Assembly: GCF_010726085.1 (NCBI RefSeq)
Contig: NZ_AP022560.1
Coordinates: forward strand, 2,790,001 to 2,854,000
Length of the DNA stretch: 64,000 nucleotides
Direction: 5' to 3'
Source of the DNA: Mycolicibacterium moriokaense
GTDB lineage: Bacteria > Actinomycetota > Actinomycetes > Mycobacteriales > Mycobacteriaceae
Part shown: positions 40,075 through 49,362 of the stretch, in pieces
How the letters are laid out: each line of letters begins with the position of its first letter
How positions within the stretch are numbered: position 1 is the first letter of the stretch
Notes under the pieces: generated by a model
Seen by the model: the letters and a program-made list of their open reading frames with translations, nothing else
Database searches by the model: none
What the model was told of the DNA's origin: nothing
Program-made: the position numbers and the translations under genes

Positions 40075-40380
40075 GTGAAGACGACCAAGAACCGGGCGAC
40101 CAAGTTCATTGCCGCTGGCGCGTTCGCGGTGGCCGCGGTCGCGGCGCCGTTCGCCGCATCGGCGCTGGCCACGACTGATAGTTCTGATGCCGTCGCACTT
40201 CCCCCAGGCTGCCTGGCGTGGTTCGGCAACCAGGAGACCGGCAGGTGCCTGGGCTATTCCCAGGGCAACGGCGTCAACGTGGGTACGCCGGCCGTCGGTG
40301 CCTTCGGCGAGAACGGTGGCATCGGAGTCAATACCGGCCCGTTGTTCCCCGGTACAACCGTCAACCGGGGGATCGGCTAA
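40075..40380 (+). CDS. Small secreted mycobacterial protein
   Basis: 101 residues from GTG 40075 (GTGAGAAAGG upstream). N-terminal signal peptide with AAGAFAVAAVAAPFAAS and cleavage near ALA. Mature part is Gly/Asn-rich with two Cys (GCLAWFG, GRCLGYS) that could pair. Looks like a family of short exported mycobacterial proteins without known function. Confidence 0.75.
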   Translation: MKTTKNRATKFIAAGAFAVAAVAAPFAASALATTDSSDAVALPPGCLAWFGNQETGRCLGYSQGNGVNVGTPAVGAFGENGGIGVNTGPLFPGTTVNRGIG

Positions 40381-40640
40381 CGCACCCGCCCCTTCGGCGC
40401 GGCTTTCTCGGACTCCGGCCCGATCACGGTCGTCCCGCGGTCGATCTCGGTGAGTGTGACCATCGGCGGATCCGGTGATACCCGGTCGGCAATCTTGCGG
40501 CGCCCTGCGTCGATCACGGCTTTGGCCGCCGGACTCTCGGTGACGGCCTTGTAGGTTCCCGCGATCTGTTCATATCGGCGCCGACCTGCCTTCGTGCCCA
40601 ATACGTAGCCGACGGCCAATACGGCGAGATACCGGATCAC
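40377..40640 (-). CDS. Small single-helix membrane protein
   Basis: 87 residues. N-terminal hydrophobic helix (YLAVLAVGYVLGTKAG), then a basic segment GRRRYEQIAG typical of a family of short mycobacterial YtxH-like proteins. Tail-to-tail 4-bp overlap with the secreted protein gene. Function unknown. Confidence 0.7.
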   Translation of the reverse strand: MIRYLAVLAVGYVLGTKAGRRRYEQIAGTYKAVTESPAAKAVIDAGRRKIADRVSPDPPMVTLTEIDRGTTVIGPESEKAAPKGRVR

Positions 40641-40789
40641 AAGGCCCCTCCCGAACGACGGTGTAGTACCTCTCTATCCTGCCTCACTCGCCTGAGTGCG
40701 CGCTGGGCGGCGGCGTATTGGCGGCGCGAGCGCCGGGTGCGCTAAAGTCATGCCTCGGCCCGCGCACTAGCGGCATCGCGGGCGAGCCG

Positions 40790-40862
<73 letters not shown>

Positions 40863-40912
40863 CAAGGTTTTACGCAGGTCAAGGGCTATTTCTAGCCTAG
40901 CGAAACAAACCG

Positions 40913-40933
40913 CGTGCTATCTCTCGTGCTATC
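40913..40933 (+). repeat. Integrase arm-type sites, left (two CGTGCTATC copies)
   Basis: CGTGCTATC at 40913-40921 and 40925-40933, 12 bp apart, 47 bp inside attL. Two more direct copies lie near attR (59052, 59075). The pattern fits arm-type binding sites of a lambda-class tyrosine integrase. Confidence 0.75.
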
Positions 40934-40995
40934 CGAACTTGCCGACACGGCGAATCTCCTCATCTCGGCACCCAACGAGTTAGGAGATAGGGCAA

Positions 40996-41346
40996 ATGAC
41001 CACACGACTAGAGAAGTGCGCCATCTGTGGCCGGCTTGGCTGGCACCCTACGGACAGGTGTCCTGCCGGATTCCCAGACCTGTGGCCAGCACCGCCCGAT
41101 GCGGTCAGCGTCGGCGACTGGGAGGTAGCCGATGGTCCCGACGATATTCGTCGGACCTTCTACGGCACCACACGCGGCGACCGTGTGCCTGTCGAAATCG
41201 TCGGTTGGCAGAAGCTCGACGGCACCATCGGCCGGGGGATCATTCCCGATCTGCGCGGGGTGGGCGGGGAACTCGATGCGCCAACCGCGCGACAGATGGC
41301 GCGCGATCTGCTGGCCGCTGCTGATGAAATTGTGGGGCTGAATTAG
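40996..41346 (+). CDS. Element protein with zinc-ribbon-like N-terminus
   Basis: 116 residues, ATG preceded by GGAGATAGGG. N-terminal CAICGRLGWHPTDRC (two Cys pairs with His) looks like a small metal-binding knuckle; the rest has no recognised motif. First gene inside attL. Function unknown. Confidence 0.65.
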   Translation: MTTRLEKCAICGRLGWHPTDRCPAGFPDLWPAPPDAVSVGDWEVADGPDDIRRTFYGTTRGDRVPVEIVGWQKLDGTIGRGIIPDLRGVGGELDAPTARQMARDLLAAADEIVGLN

Positions 41347-41624
41347 CCGTCAAGGTCTTCAAGTAGACCCTTCTGCACCGCCGCTATCGCGTTCTCGCGG
41401 CCGAACATCGCGCACAACGACTCCGCCGTCATCGTCAGGTAGCTCGCGGCGATGCGCCCCATACAGTCGTGGCAGCCGCGCAACTCGCTGGCGATCATGG
41501 CGACAGAATCACCCGCGTCATTGAGGAACGACAGCAGCAGACGCTGCTGCCGGATTGATTCGTAGGTTTCTGCTTGCGCGGTGTCCCCGGCTTCGCGGAG
41601 CGCGCAAGGTTCGCAAGTTGTCAT
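41343..41624 (-). CDS. Small Cys-containing element protein
   Basis: 93 residues from ATG 41624 (MTTCEPCALREAGD); the frame is open further upstream to 41717, so the start is uncertain. CEPC and CHDC pairs may bind metal; the C-terminus is helical. Overlaps the previous gene tail-to-tail by 4 bp. Function unknown. Confidence 0.5.
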   Translation of the reverse strand: MTTCEPCALREAGDTAQAETYESIRQQRLLLSFLNDAGDSVAMIASELRGCHDCMGRIAASYLTMTAESLCAMFGRENAIAAVQKGLLEDLDG

Positions 41625-41879
41625 GGTGTTGATTGTTTCGTGCCTCTCCGACAAATGTGCGCACCAACTTGTGTCGGTGTGCGTCGATACGGTGCCGACA
41701 TGTACTGGACTCGCCATTTGCGTCGTCGGGATCGTTGAGGGCGCGCATTATCACCCATCGCTGGCCAAAAGAGTGTCAACCTTGGCGCTCGGGCGTGTCG
41801 CACGCAATATGTCGGACCCTTGTGTCAGCGTGGTAGATGAGGGCGCAACTGTGCGCCACCGAGATAAGGGACGACCAGA
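41625..41879. other. Divergent intergenic region of the element's left end
   Basis: Gap between the leftward gene 41343 and the rightward genes starting at 41880. Contains the palindrome GGCGCA-ACTG-TGCGCC about 30 bp before the 41880 start, a possible operator. I see no convincing gene here. Confidence 0.4.
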
Positions 41880-42071
41880 ATGTTTGAACGCAATGACATG
41901 GTAGGGGTTGGCCAGACGCCCCCAAGCTCCCACAGGCGGCTTGTCCGCAACACGCCTGAGCAGCCAGCGACGAAAGGCGATATTGCGAACGTCGTTCAAC
42001 AACTCACCGCAATCCGCAAAGTGCTTGAGGACATTCGTGCGGCCATCGAATTCGGGAACTCACTTCGATAG
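41880..42071 (+). CDS. Small element protein, helical
   Basis: 63 residues, ATG with AAGGGA upstream. Basic N-terminus and a helical C-terminus (QQLTAIRKVLEDIRAAI). Not recognised. First of three closely spaced rightward genes (41880-43186). Confidence 0.6.
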   Translation: MFERNDMVGVGQTPPSSHRRLVRNTPEQPATKGDIANVVQQLTAIRKVLEDIRAAIEFGNSLR

Positions 42072-42079
42072 GGGAAGGG

Positions 42080-42412
42080 ATGACCGCTGAACCTGATGCG
42101 GGCATCGAGGCTGGGCGCAATATCGCGCGCGCGGCCGTGTTCGCCTACCAGGAGCCCGGTAAGGGAGATTGGGAAGGGGTCGACTACTCCATCCTGCGGG
42201 AAGCGGTTCTACACAACACCGCAGGGTTGGAGGCAGATGACCTGAGAAGGAGCGTGCGAGTCTTGGCCGAGCGGCTTGCGGTGACCTACCAGGCCCTCGG
42301 TGAACACCTAGCCAAGGGTTTCAACCACGCCCCGCCCGACATGCCGATTGATCGGGTGCAACTAGTGCATCAATGGAACACCGCGTGGGCGGAGCGCGAC
42401 TACCGCGAGTAG
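42080..42412 (+). CDS. Hypothetical element protein
   Basis: 110 residues, ATG with GGGGAAGGG directly upstream. Mostly helical, with DDLRRSVRVLAERLAVTYQAL. No known motif. Middle gene of the rightward run. Confidence 0.65.
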   Translation: MTAEPDAGIEAGRNIARAAVFAYQEPGKGDWEGVDYSILREAVLHNTAGLEADDLRRSVRVLAERLAVTYQALGEHLAKGFNHAPPDMPIDRVQLVHQWNTAWAERDYRE

Positions 42413-42433
42413 CCGTCGGGATTGGAGTAACCC

Positions 42434-43186
42434 GTGAGTGGTGAGGTCCATCGCGTCAACTGCATGAAGCAGCGCGTCTATCTAAACCGTATGGGCACTG
42501 ACGAATACGTCTACCTGGCGTGGTTCAAGCTAACGCCGTCGCACGACCTGTATTGGGGATTGCCAGCGGGCACAATTGACCACGAGTCCACGTTTGCCAA
42601 CGCCGATGAATCGGGTGGACGCACCGTCACGCTCAAAGCCCCTGACGACTGGGACACGCTGCCTCGGGTCAACATCAAGCACTCGTATCACCGATCAGGG
42701 CAGCGGCACGCGACCGCTGGGGGGTCCGGTCGTGCCACCATTCGGGACAGTCGGCACACCCCCCTTAACAAGATTACCGAGCCGACACTCATTTGCGCCG
42801 TGATCACTGGGGTTGCCGCAGAGGAAAAGAAGTACCGTCAGAACCTCAACCGCGATAACTGTCGTGCGGTGATCCTAGAGTTGAACGACGATCAATGGTT
42901 TAACAGTCGACTCTACATCGAGTTCTTGATCACACCATCTGGACAGCGCATCCGCTTCCCGAAGATGTGGATCGATGTCAGTCCCCGCTTCTACGAAAAA
43001 CAACCGGCCGTAAGCAGTTTCAGCCGGGAGCTAGACCGGCTATTGGCAATTCGGCATGTAGTGATGCCGCTGCCGCAGGATCGCGAGCCAACAGGGAGAC
43101 TTGCTGGGTTCGTGCTAATTCCAAATATCGAAGTCACTGCGACAGCGCAGCGACAGGCGCAAGAGGCAAAGATCAAACCTGCGTGA
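42434..43186 (+). CDS. Hypothetical element protein
   Basis: 250 residues, GTG start. No recognised domain; hydrophilic, mixed alpha/beta composition. Converges with the glycosyltransferase gene, overlapping by 14 bp. As the largest accessory gene at the left end it is a candidate cargo or anti-phage gene by position only. Confidence 0.65.
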   Translation: MSGEVHRVNCMKQRVYLNRMGTDEYVYLAWFKLTPSHDLYWGLPAGTIDHESTFANADESGGRTVTLKAPDDWDTLPRVNIKHSYHRSGQRHATAGGSGRATIRDSRHTPLNKITEPTLICAVITGVAAEEKKYRQNLNRDNCRAVILELNDDQWFNSRLYIEFLITPSGQRIRFPKMWIDVSPRFYEKQPAVSSFSRELDRLLAIRHVVMPLPQDREPTGRLAGFVLIPNIEVTATAQRQAQEAKIKPA

Positions 43187-43739
43187 GTGTCACGGCATCC
43201 GAATATCGGTAGTGGTAAAGCACTCTCCCGAGACAGTGTTCGCTTCTCAGCAGTGGACGTAATCGCTTGGCGTAGTCGGCGTCCTCGCCGACTCCCACAT
43301 CGGGAAAGCCGGTTTGTAACGCCAACTCACGCCGAACACACATCAGATGGTTGGGCAGTCGTTCCCACAGTCCATCAAGGTTGCTGCTCTCGGGGTAGTC
43401 CTTGGAATACCGCGCGAGGAAGGGCTTCCCGCCGTTCAGCGTGACCTCTACGTCGAATGTCACCACGTCCACGCCGTGCATGATCCCGCCGAGCAGGCTC
43501 TCAACGTAGTCCTCGGTAACAGTGTCGTCGTCGTCCACGAACGCCACGTAGTCACCCTGTGCCATGGCGAGCATGTCGTTGCGTTTGCGGCCGATGCTTC
43601 GGCGTTGGTTGTCGCACAGTGCAAGTATTTCGACGTTGGTCGGGGCCTGCTGCCACAAACTCGACAGCAGGTCCCGCGCCAACTCTGAGCGTTGCGGCAC
43701 AGTCGGGACGAGAACCGACAGGGTTACGCTGCTGCCCAT
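43173..43739 (-). CDS. Family 2-like glycosyltransferase
   Basis: 188 residues, GT-A fold: N-terminal LSVLVPTVPQRSELA, nucleotide-sugar/metal motif YVAFVDDDDTV near 88, and GVGEDADYAKRL near 150. Short for the family, so likely a compact single-domain enzyme. Last gene of the head operon, overlapping the connector gene by 16 bp. Phages use such enzymes to glycosylate virion or DNA; the acceptor is unknown. Confidence 0.82.
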   Translation of the reverse strand: MGSSVTLSVLVPTVPQRSELARDLLSSLWQQAPTNVEILALCDNQRRSIGRKRNDMLAMAQGDYVAFVDDDDTVTEDYVESLLGGIMHGVDVVTFDVEVTLNGGKPFLARYSKDYPESSNLDGLWERLPNHLMCVRRELALQTGFPDVGVGEDADYAKRLRPLLRSEHCLGRVLYHYRYSDAVTLTQV

Positions 43740-44326
43740 AGCCGTCGATAACCCGAAAGGCTCAGGGCTACATCGGAATCAAGCTCTTGGCCGGCGTTTG
43801 CGGCCCAGCCGTATTCGACATCATCCACGTGCTGTTTGGTCAGCATGCCGCCGACGTTCTCGCGGCGGTCGTAGAACCGTGCCCCCTGAATCAACGTGGC
43901 TTGTTTGATCGCGTTCGGCACAGCTGTCCAGCCGTACTTGGCGGTCACTTTGACGCCGTGCGGTGTTCCGTTGGGCTGCACCGCAGATGACGGGGAGACC
44001 TCTATACGGGTCCACGGCCGTCCAGTGGGGGCGGCGTTGATCGGGGTCAGCTTGTACTCTGTGATGTCGTCGCCGTTCTCCAGTTCGACCACCAGACCTG
44101 TGATTGTCATCAGGTCGTCAATCGTGATGAGCCACCGATCCCGATACCATTCGGCTGTGTACCAACGAGCTTCGGGGCTACTCACTAGGCCAAACTGACG
44201 GTTGCACGCCTTGTCGATTGCGCGGCTTGCTGATTCGCAGGCCAAGGCCAGCTCGGTGCCCTCGTTTGGGACACCGAGCCAACCGGCCAAGTCAGCAGCC
44301 GCGCAGTAAGCGGGCTGCCACGCCAT
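43724..44326 (-). CDS. Phage head-tail connector (gp6-like)
   Basis: 200 residues. Helical N-terminus (ADLAGWLGVPNEGTELALAC) and a C-terminal AIKQATLIQGARFYDRREN typical of HK97 gp6-like adaptor proteins that sit under the portal. Directly follows the capsid gene (1-bp overlap), the normal head-gene order. Confidence 0.8.
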   Translation of the reverse strand: MAWQPAYCAAADLAGWLGVPNEGTELALACESASRAIDKACNRQFGLVSSPEARWYTAEWYRDRWLITIDDLMTITGLVVELENGDDITEYKLTPINAAPTGRPWTRIEVSPSSAVQPNGTPHGVKVTAKYGWTAVPNAIKQATLIQGARFYDRRENVGGMLTKQHVDDVEYGWAANAGQELDSDVALSLSGYRRLWAAA

Positions 44327-45507
44327 TAGGAAGCGGGCGCCTGCAGGACGCGGAACGCTGCGGTGTTCTGCACCGTGGCATCGGCGCGCACATGCAGGGT
44401 GAACTCAACCGCGCCATCGTTGGCGGCGGTGTAGGGGTTCGCGATCAGTTCAGCACCGCGAACACGGCGAATAACCATGCCTTCCATGACATTCCCGAAC
44501 ACTCCCCATTTCACTGAGCCCGTCGCGGCGTAATTCGCAATGGCGTTGTCCACCACCACGGGATAGCCCAGCAGGGTGCGGTTGGTGCGCGCCACGGCGA
44601 TGCCGTCGTTGTGAGCATTCAGCAGTGGACGGTCGTCCAAGTCCTTGAGCTTCTCAATGGCGGCAAGGGTGGTATCGGAGATGATCCACACCGCGCCCTG
44701 GCGATAGGCGGCGTCCACCGAATGTGAGGCGTCCACCAACTTGTCGTAGGTCAGCGTGGTGTTCGTCAGCGCCGTGCCGCCGGTGATGATGCCCAACGGT
44801 GCCGTGGTGCCTACGCCAGTGGCGAACTCCGCAGCCAACTTACGCTCGATGCGCTCACCCAACTTGCGGGCGATCAACGCCTGAATATCAATGGCGCTGT
44901 CCTGCAACAGTTCGCGCGACACCCGCAACGGGTTGTTGCTCGCGCCGGGGGCGACGAAACGATACGCACCGAGGGTGACCTCGCCAAAGACAAGGTCAGC
45001 GCCACCACTGTTTGGAGCGGTGAGTTCGTCAACCTGCACACCGGTGTTGGCGGTGTCGTTGAGCGTCGGGTAGCGGATCGGCTCACCTGTCTCGGTTTCC
45101 AAAACCTCTGCCACGGACTGAATGCCGCCGAACGTCTTGCGAACGTCGATGAGTTTGTTCAGGAACGTCTCGGGGACCGTATAGCCGCCAGCCGATGGGG
45201 TGCCGACGCTCTGGGCGCGGAGCTCTTGCAGGTCGGCGTTCTCTTTTCCGGTGCGAACGTAATGATCAAACGCGCGCTCTAGCGTGTCGTCGGACTTGGC
45301 CGGGGCGACGTGCACCGCAGCCTGAATAGTGCCGTTGGGGGCCTCGTAGGCGGCCTGGCGCTTGCGGATTTCCTCCGAACGCTGAGTAGCCTTCAATTCG
45401 GCTTCCAGTGCCTCGTACCGCTGGGCCTCTTCATCGGTGAAGTTGCGACCCTCGGCGCTGTCCACAAGGGTCCGCTGTTCGGTCAACAGTTCTTCAATAG
45501 TCTTCAA
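44326..45507 (-). CDS. HK97-family major capsid protein
   Basis: 393 residues. An N-terminal coiled-coil scaffold-like delta domain (~1-65, rich in Glu/Arg) followed by the capsid fold starting near QSVGTPSAGGYTVPETF; internal GEPIRYPTLNDTAN and EFATGVGTTAPLGI are characteristic. TTG start overlaps the protease stop by 4 bp (TTGA). The delta domain is presumably removed by the upstream protease. Confidence 0.93.
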   Translation of the reverse strand: MKTIEELLTEQRTLVDSAEGRNFTDEEAQRYEALEAELKATQRSEEIRKRQAAYEAPNGTIQAAVHVAPAKSDDTLERAFDHYVRTGKENADLQELRAQSVGTPSAGGYTVPETFLNKLIDVRKTFGGIQSVAEVLETETGEPIRYPTLNDTANTGVQVDELTAPNSGGADLVFGEVTLGAYRFVAPGASNNPLRVSRELLQDSAIDIQALIARKLGERIERKLAAEFATGVGTTAPLGIITGGTALTNTTLTYDKLVDASHSVDAAYRQGAVWIISDTTLAAIEKLKDLDDRPLLNAHNDGIAVARTNRTLLGYPVVVDNAIANYAATGSVKWGVFGNVMEGMVIRRVRGAELIANPYTAANDGAVEFTLHVRADATVQNTAAFRVLQAPAS

Positions 45508-46076
45508 TCAATTGCCTTTCGCGAAAGGGCGACCCTGGCGCGTGCCAGAATCTGTTGGGTACGACCGTCGATCGATTCGGTCGCGGGCTTACTGCGTAGG
45601 GACACCGAAGTGCCCTGATACGCGGGATAGGTCACAACGGAGACATCCAATAGGCGTTCCACTGCGATATGGGTACGAAGGTCTCTGCCCTCATGGGTTG
45701 ACCATTCCTGTTCGCCCGCAATAAATCCGAACGAACAGCCAGTGATCAGGCCGGCTTCGACCAGAGCGCGGACCTCCACAGCGGCGGGAATGTCGTCGTT
45801 AAGGTCCATCTCGAATTGCAGTCCGTGCGAATCGGTAGACAGACGCAGGCTGTTGTTGGTCGTACGGGCCAGCAGCTTGTCTGGGTTGTGGTTGAACAGG
45901 CCGCGCACGTCTAGCTCTGGCGAGGCCAGCACCGAACGGAATGCCGTTGGCGCCAGCGACTCAAAGTAGTAGCCGCCAATATTGGCCCGCTGTCCATACA
46001 CGGCGGCATACCCGCCGAGCTTGTTGCCGGTGATCGTGGATTCCAGACCCACGAACCGGCGTTCGATGTTAGACAT
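45504..46076 (-). CDS. HK97-type prohead protease
   Basis: 190 residues. Pattern of the U35/HK97 protease: GGYAAVYGQ near 22, FNHNPDKLLART near 62 (active-site His region), and LITGCSFGF near 112 (nucleophile Ser). Cleaves the capsid delta domain during maturation. ATG overlaps the portal stop by 8 bp. Confidence 0.92.
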   Translation of the reverse strand: MSNIERRFVGLESTITGNKLGGYAAVYGQRANIGGYYFESLAPTAFRSVLASPELDVRGLFNHNPDKLLARTTNNSLRLSTDSHGLQFEMDLNDDIPAAVEVRALVEAGLITGCSFGFIAGEQEWSTHEGRDLRTHIAVERLLDVSVVTYPAYQGTSVSLRSKPATESIDGRTQQILARARVALSRKAID

Positions 46077-47247
46077 TGGCGGGTTCCTGTTCTTGTGGTT
46101 GCGTCTTCGGCAGCGGGGCGCGGTTCAAGATGGCGCGTGCTTCGTCCACGGTGAGGATCGCCTGCTTGCCGGTCTGCTCAATAAGCAGACGAATCTCGGT
46201 CTCGGGATCGGGAGAGATCAGCGAGCGGAAATCAAATTCCGCCTTACGGTTTGGACCAAGTAGGCGCGTCAGTCGTGCCTCGATGCGTCTGGTCCACGGC
46301 TCTAGCGTGTATTTGGCGTAGCCTCGGTTCTGCTCGGAAAGCCCTGCGCCGAAGCTCGTTTGCTTCTCGGTCTGCCCTAACAGGTGGGGCGGGATACCAA
46401 ACCATCGGGACACTTCGTCCACGCTGAAAGCGCGGCTTTCCAGAAACTGTGCCGCCTCGGGATCAATCGACCACGGCGTGACCTTCAGCTTGCGATTGAT
46501 CACGGTGATTTCGCCCGCGTGCCCTTCGCCCGCCGCTTTACGGGACAGGGCGTCTTTGACCTCTGCTGACTCGTCCTCGGTCAGCGTGTCCTCTGGGGTG
46601 ACGATGGCCGACGACAACAGGCCGTTGGCGAACAGCCGTGTGGCGCTGCGTTCTTGCGCGATGGCAGCGCCAAGGGAGTTCTTCGCGATGGCCAGCGGTG
46701 AAACGCCTACAACGCCGTCGAGCGAGATGCCGGGAATGTGGACGATGTCGCGGTCGGTGAGTTCGCGCGACTGCCCAGTGTCGAGTTGGACGCGGTACAG
46801 CTTGCGGCCGTTCTTCACTTCCACGCCGACGCTTTGCGGGGGAATCGGTTGTAGGCCGAGCAGTTGCCCAGCGGCGCCAACGATTTTCAGAAAATAGGCG
46901 TTCCCCCAAAGCAGCAGCGACACCATCAGGTATTCGACCCACTCGAAGCCGGTAACCCCGTCAGGGCCAGCCGGATCGTCTAACCACGACGTGGTGCGCT
47001 GGGTGATGCCGTTGGCGTCGGTCACCACAGTCCGTAGCGGTAGTGAGGCTATCGAGCCGCTGATCAGTGAGACGCAGCGGTAGACGGCTGATAACCCCAT
47101 CGCGGTGCGGTCGTTGACGCTGACGCCCGACAGTGAAGGCGCACCGCCAAAGAGGGTGACCAACTGCGGGTCAGCAATCGACCAATTCCGTGTTTCAGGT
47201 TCGGAGGGTGGTGGATCGCGTCTAAACGCGCGTGTAAGGAAACTCAA
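46069..47247 (-). CDS. HK97-family portal protein
   Basis: 392 residues. TTG start with AGGAGA seven bases upstream. Segments AVYRCVSLISGSIASLPL, LLLWGNAYF, and FGIPPHLLGQTEKQTSFG are typical of HK97 gp3-like portals. Forms the DNA entry vertex and binds terminase. Confidence 0.93.
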   Translation of the reverse strand: MSFLTRAFRRDPPPSEPETRNWSIADPQLVTLFGGAPSLSGVSVNDRTAMGLSAVYRCVSLISGSIASLPLRTVVTDANGITQRTTSWLDDPAGPDGVTGFEWVEYLMVSLLLWGNAYFLKIVGAAGQLLGLQPIPPQSVGVEVKNGRKLYRVQLDTGQSRELTDRDIVHIPGISLDGVVGVSPLAIAKNSLGAAIAQERSATRLFANGLLSSAIVTPEDTLTEDESAEVKDALSRKAAGEGHAGEITVINRKLKVTPWSIDPEAAQFLESRAFSVDEVSRWFGIPPHLLGQTEKQTSFGAGLSEQNRGYAKYTLEPWTRRIEARLTRLLGPNRKAEFDFRSLISPDPETEIRLLIEQTGKQAILTVDEARAILNRAPLPKTQPQEQEPANV

Positions 47248-47258
47248 GTAGTTATCTC

Positions 47259-48734
47259 CTAGAGACAGACAAGTTTGGGCAGAGCCCGCGCATGCTGGGC
47301 GCGGTCGTGGCAGAGGGCTAATGCGATAGCGGCGTCAATGTGCCCGCGACTCTTTGATTTGGTAAGCCGGAAACCCTTGTCGGTGAAGACGGGCATGGCG
47401 TTGAGAATGTGGCGCTCGTAATCGGTTGCACCGTCGTGGGACAACTCCCCGCGCATAATCGCCTCATACAAAGCTCCGCACGCCGGAACCATCCGCTCTG
47501 GTGTCTGCGGCAGCTGAACCATCGGCAGACCTTCATCGGCGAGGTCGGTTGCCTGCACATCGAAGTAGGCCGGGTCGTAAGCAACCGCCACCACGTTGTA
47601 AGTGCGGTGTAGCCCGCGCAGATGGGCCATGATGGCGGTCACGTCTATTGCCTGATCGGGTGAGGGTTTCCAGATTTTGGCCGTGGTGTGCAGGGTGCCG
47701 TCTGGAGTGCGCTGACCGATGACCACCGCGCTGCAATCCCGCTTGAGACCAACATCAACACCGACCCACGTATCGGCACCGTCGAGCATTCGGTAATCGC
47801 TCTTGAGAGCGCGCCAAACCTTGCGGCCGTCTACACCGAGCCAACACTCGGTGCCCTCAACAAACTGCGCTAACCTGTATGTCCTGAAGTAACTTTCAGG
47901 CATCATCTTGTAGTCGTCGCGTACTGCTTCGATGTCTAGGTAGCCCTCGCGGATAGCAGGGTTTGCGTCAATCCACACTTGTTCGTTGTGGTGGTCGGCA
48001 CCCTCTGGCGCTGAGAACTCGGTAAGGACAAACCCTCTGGGAGTATCGCCGTCGAGGTACCTTTCACGCAGATACCACAGGGCCGACTTCTCCGACTGCT
48101 CGAAACCCGGCGTCGAGATACCCACCACGCAACTGACCGCACGCTTACCAGAAGCCATCACCGCCGCAGCCCAAGACGAGAAGGGTTGTTCGGCTAGTTC
48201 ATCGACGACAAACAGCGTGGGGTCCTTACCCTGCAACGCCCCGAAGTCATTGGCTACTGGCCGACACTCGGCGTCGTTGTAACCCACGACCACCTTGGCG
48301 CTAGACACCGCAGTCTTGACGATGGACCGGCGAGACAACTCAGGTTCGGCGGCAATCATCTTGACCAACACGTCATAGACGGAGTCACACGCTTGCTGCA
48401 CCGTCGTTGCCATGATGTACACCAAGGGCTGACCAGTTGGGTGCCGGTCAAACGTTGCCCAGCAGGCGAATGCGGCGAGCAAGGTAGATTTGCCGGTACC
48501 GCGAGGCGCGATCATCACCGACTGGCGCACACCAGGCGCGAGCGTGTCGCGTATCCATTGCTTTTGGAACTCGGCCAACTTGAGCGGCTTACCGTGGCCG
48601 GTGCCCTTCGGGCTTCTGCAATATTGCGAGATAAATCGAATGCAGCGCTCGGCGGGGTCGCTTATCCGCCAGCGGTACCACGGCGGTTCGGTGGTGTCTT
48701 CAAACCTGACTCGGGCGTTACCGCCAACGGCCAC
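47259..48734 (-). CDS. Phage terminase large subunit
   Basis: 491 residues, GTG start. ATPase half with Walker A APRGTGKSTLLA near 79 and Walker B TLFVVDELAEQPF near 170; C-terminal nuclease half with VGVDVGLKRDCSAVVIG near 325 and Asp-rich end segment DAAIALALCHD. Packages DNA into proheads. No small terminase gene was recognised beside it. Confidence 0.93.
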   Translation of the reverse strand: MAVGGNARVRFEDTTEPPWYRWRISDPAERCIRFISQYCRSPKGTGHGKPLKLAEFQKQWIRDTLAPGVRQSVMIAPRGTGKSTLLAAFACWATFDRHPTGQPLVYIMATTVQQACDSVYDVLVKMIAAEPELSRRSIVKTAVSSAKVVVGYNDAECRPVANDFGALQGKDPTLFVVDELAEQPFSSWAAAVMASGKRAVSCVVGISTPGFEQSEKSALWYLRERYLDGDTPRGFVLTEFSAPEGADHHNEQVWIDANPAIREGYLDIEAVRDDYKMMPESYFRTYRLAQFVEGTECWLGVDGRKVWRALKSDYRMLDGADTWVGVDVGLKRDCSAVVIGQRTPDGTLHTTAKIWKPSPDQAIDVTAIMAHLRGLHRTYNVVAVAYDPAYFDVQATDLADEGLPMVQLPQTPERMVPACGALYEAIMRGELSHDGATDYERHILNAMPVFTDKGFRLTKSKSRGHIDAAIALALCHDRAQHARALPKLVCL

Positions 48735-49087
48735 TAGAGGTCGGCCCCATTCCAGACGGCAGCGGCCTTACGGAACATGGCGAACTCAGGGGTGCCGCCG
48801 TTGTCGTCGGACTCCGACCGGCCGTATTCCAAGGTGTTGATCTTGGCCGGGTCGTCGTCGCTGTAGACCTCACCAATCTTTATGCGGCGGGTGCTCAGCC
48901 GCTTGTACGGCGAACGGCGGGCCTTGACTTCGATGCTGGCCTTGGCGGTGCCCGTGTCGACAGGCACGAGCGCGGTAACGGTGTCGGCTACCTTGTCGGG
49001 GATCGCTTCAAGCTGACGCCGAAGCTCGGCGTCCTCCGCTATCGCGGACAAGATCGCGTCTTCGATTTCATCGCGACTAGATGTCAT
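48734..49087 (-). CDS. HK97 gp10-like tail-completion/connector protein
   Basis: 117 residues. VDTGTAKASIEVKAR near 42 and C-terminal LEYGRSESDDNGG with FAMFRKAAAVW match the HK97 gp10 family. It lies upstream of terminase, where a small terminase is usual, so its order is odd. One-base overlap with the terminase start. Confidence 0.75.
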   Translation of the reverse strand: MTSSRDEIEDAILSAIAEDAELRRQLEAIPDKVADTVTALVPVDTGTAKASIEVKARRSPYKRLSTRRIKIGEVYSDDDPAKINTLEYGRSESDDNGGTPEFAMFRKAAAVWNGADL

Positions 49088-49362
49088 GGAATAGCCCTTC
49101 AGAGGGGTTCGGCTGCATTTGCGACCTGCGGTTTTGCGGCTTAAAACCGTTCGCTGAGAGCGCGTTTATGCAGGTAGGAGTGCATAAATATGTGCTTGGC
49201 TATAAATGAAAAGGGCGGGCCGGGCGTCGAGCAGGGCGAATAGCTGCAGACTTTTTACACCTTTGACCTGCGGCTATGCACTGCGATATCGCATCATGCC
49301 GACTGACCAGCGACGATGGCCGATCAGTCGGAGTGAATGACTATGCGTAAAGATGCATGCCA
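49088..49362. other. Intergenic region with stem-loop (cos-site candidate)
   Basis: 275 bp between the HNH and gp10-like genes, locally AT-rich (around 49190). Contains a perfect 8-bp stem at 49299-49306 and 49324-49331 (CCGACTGA/TCAGTCGG) and the palindrome GCGATATCGC nearby. Position between HNH endonuclease and terminase is where phage cos sites often lie; there is no direct proof. Confidence 0.4.
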
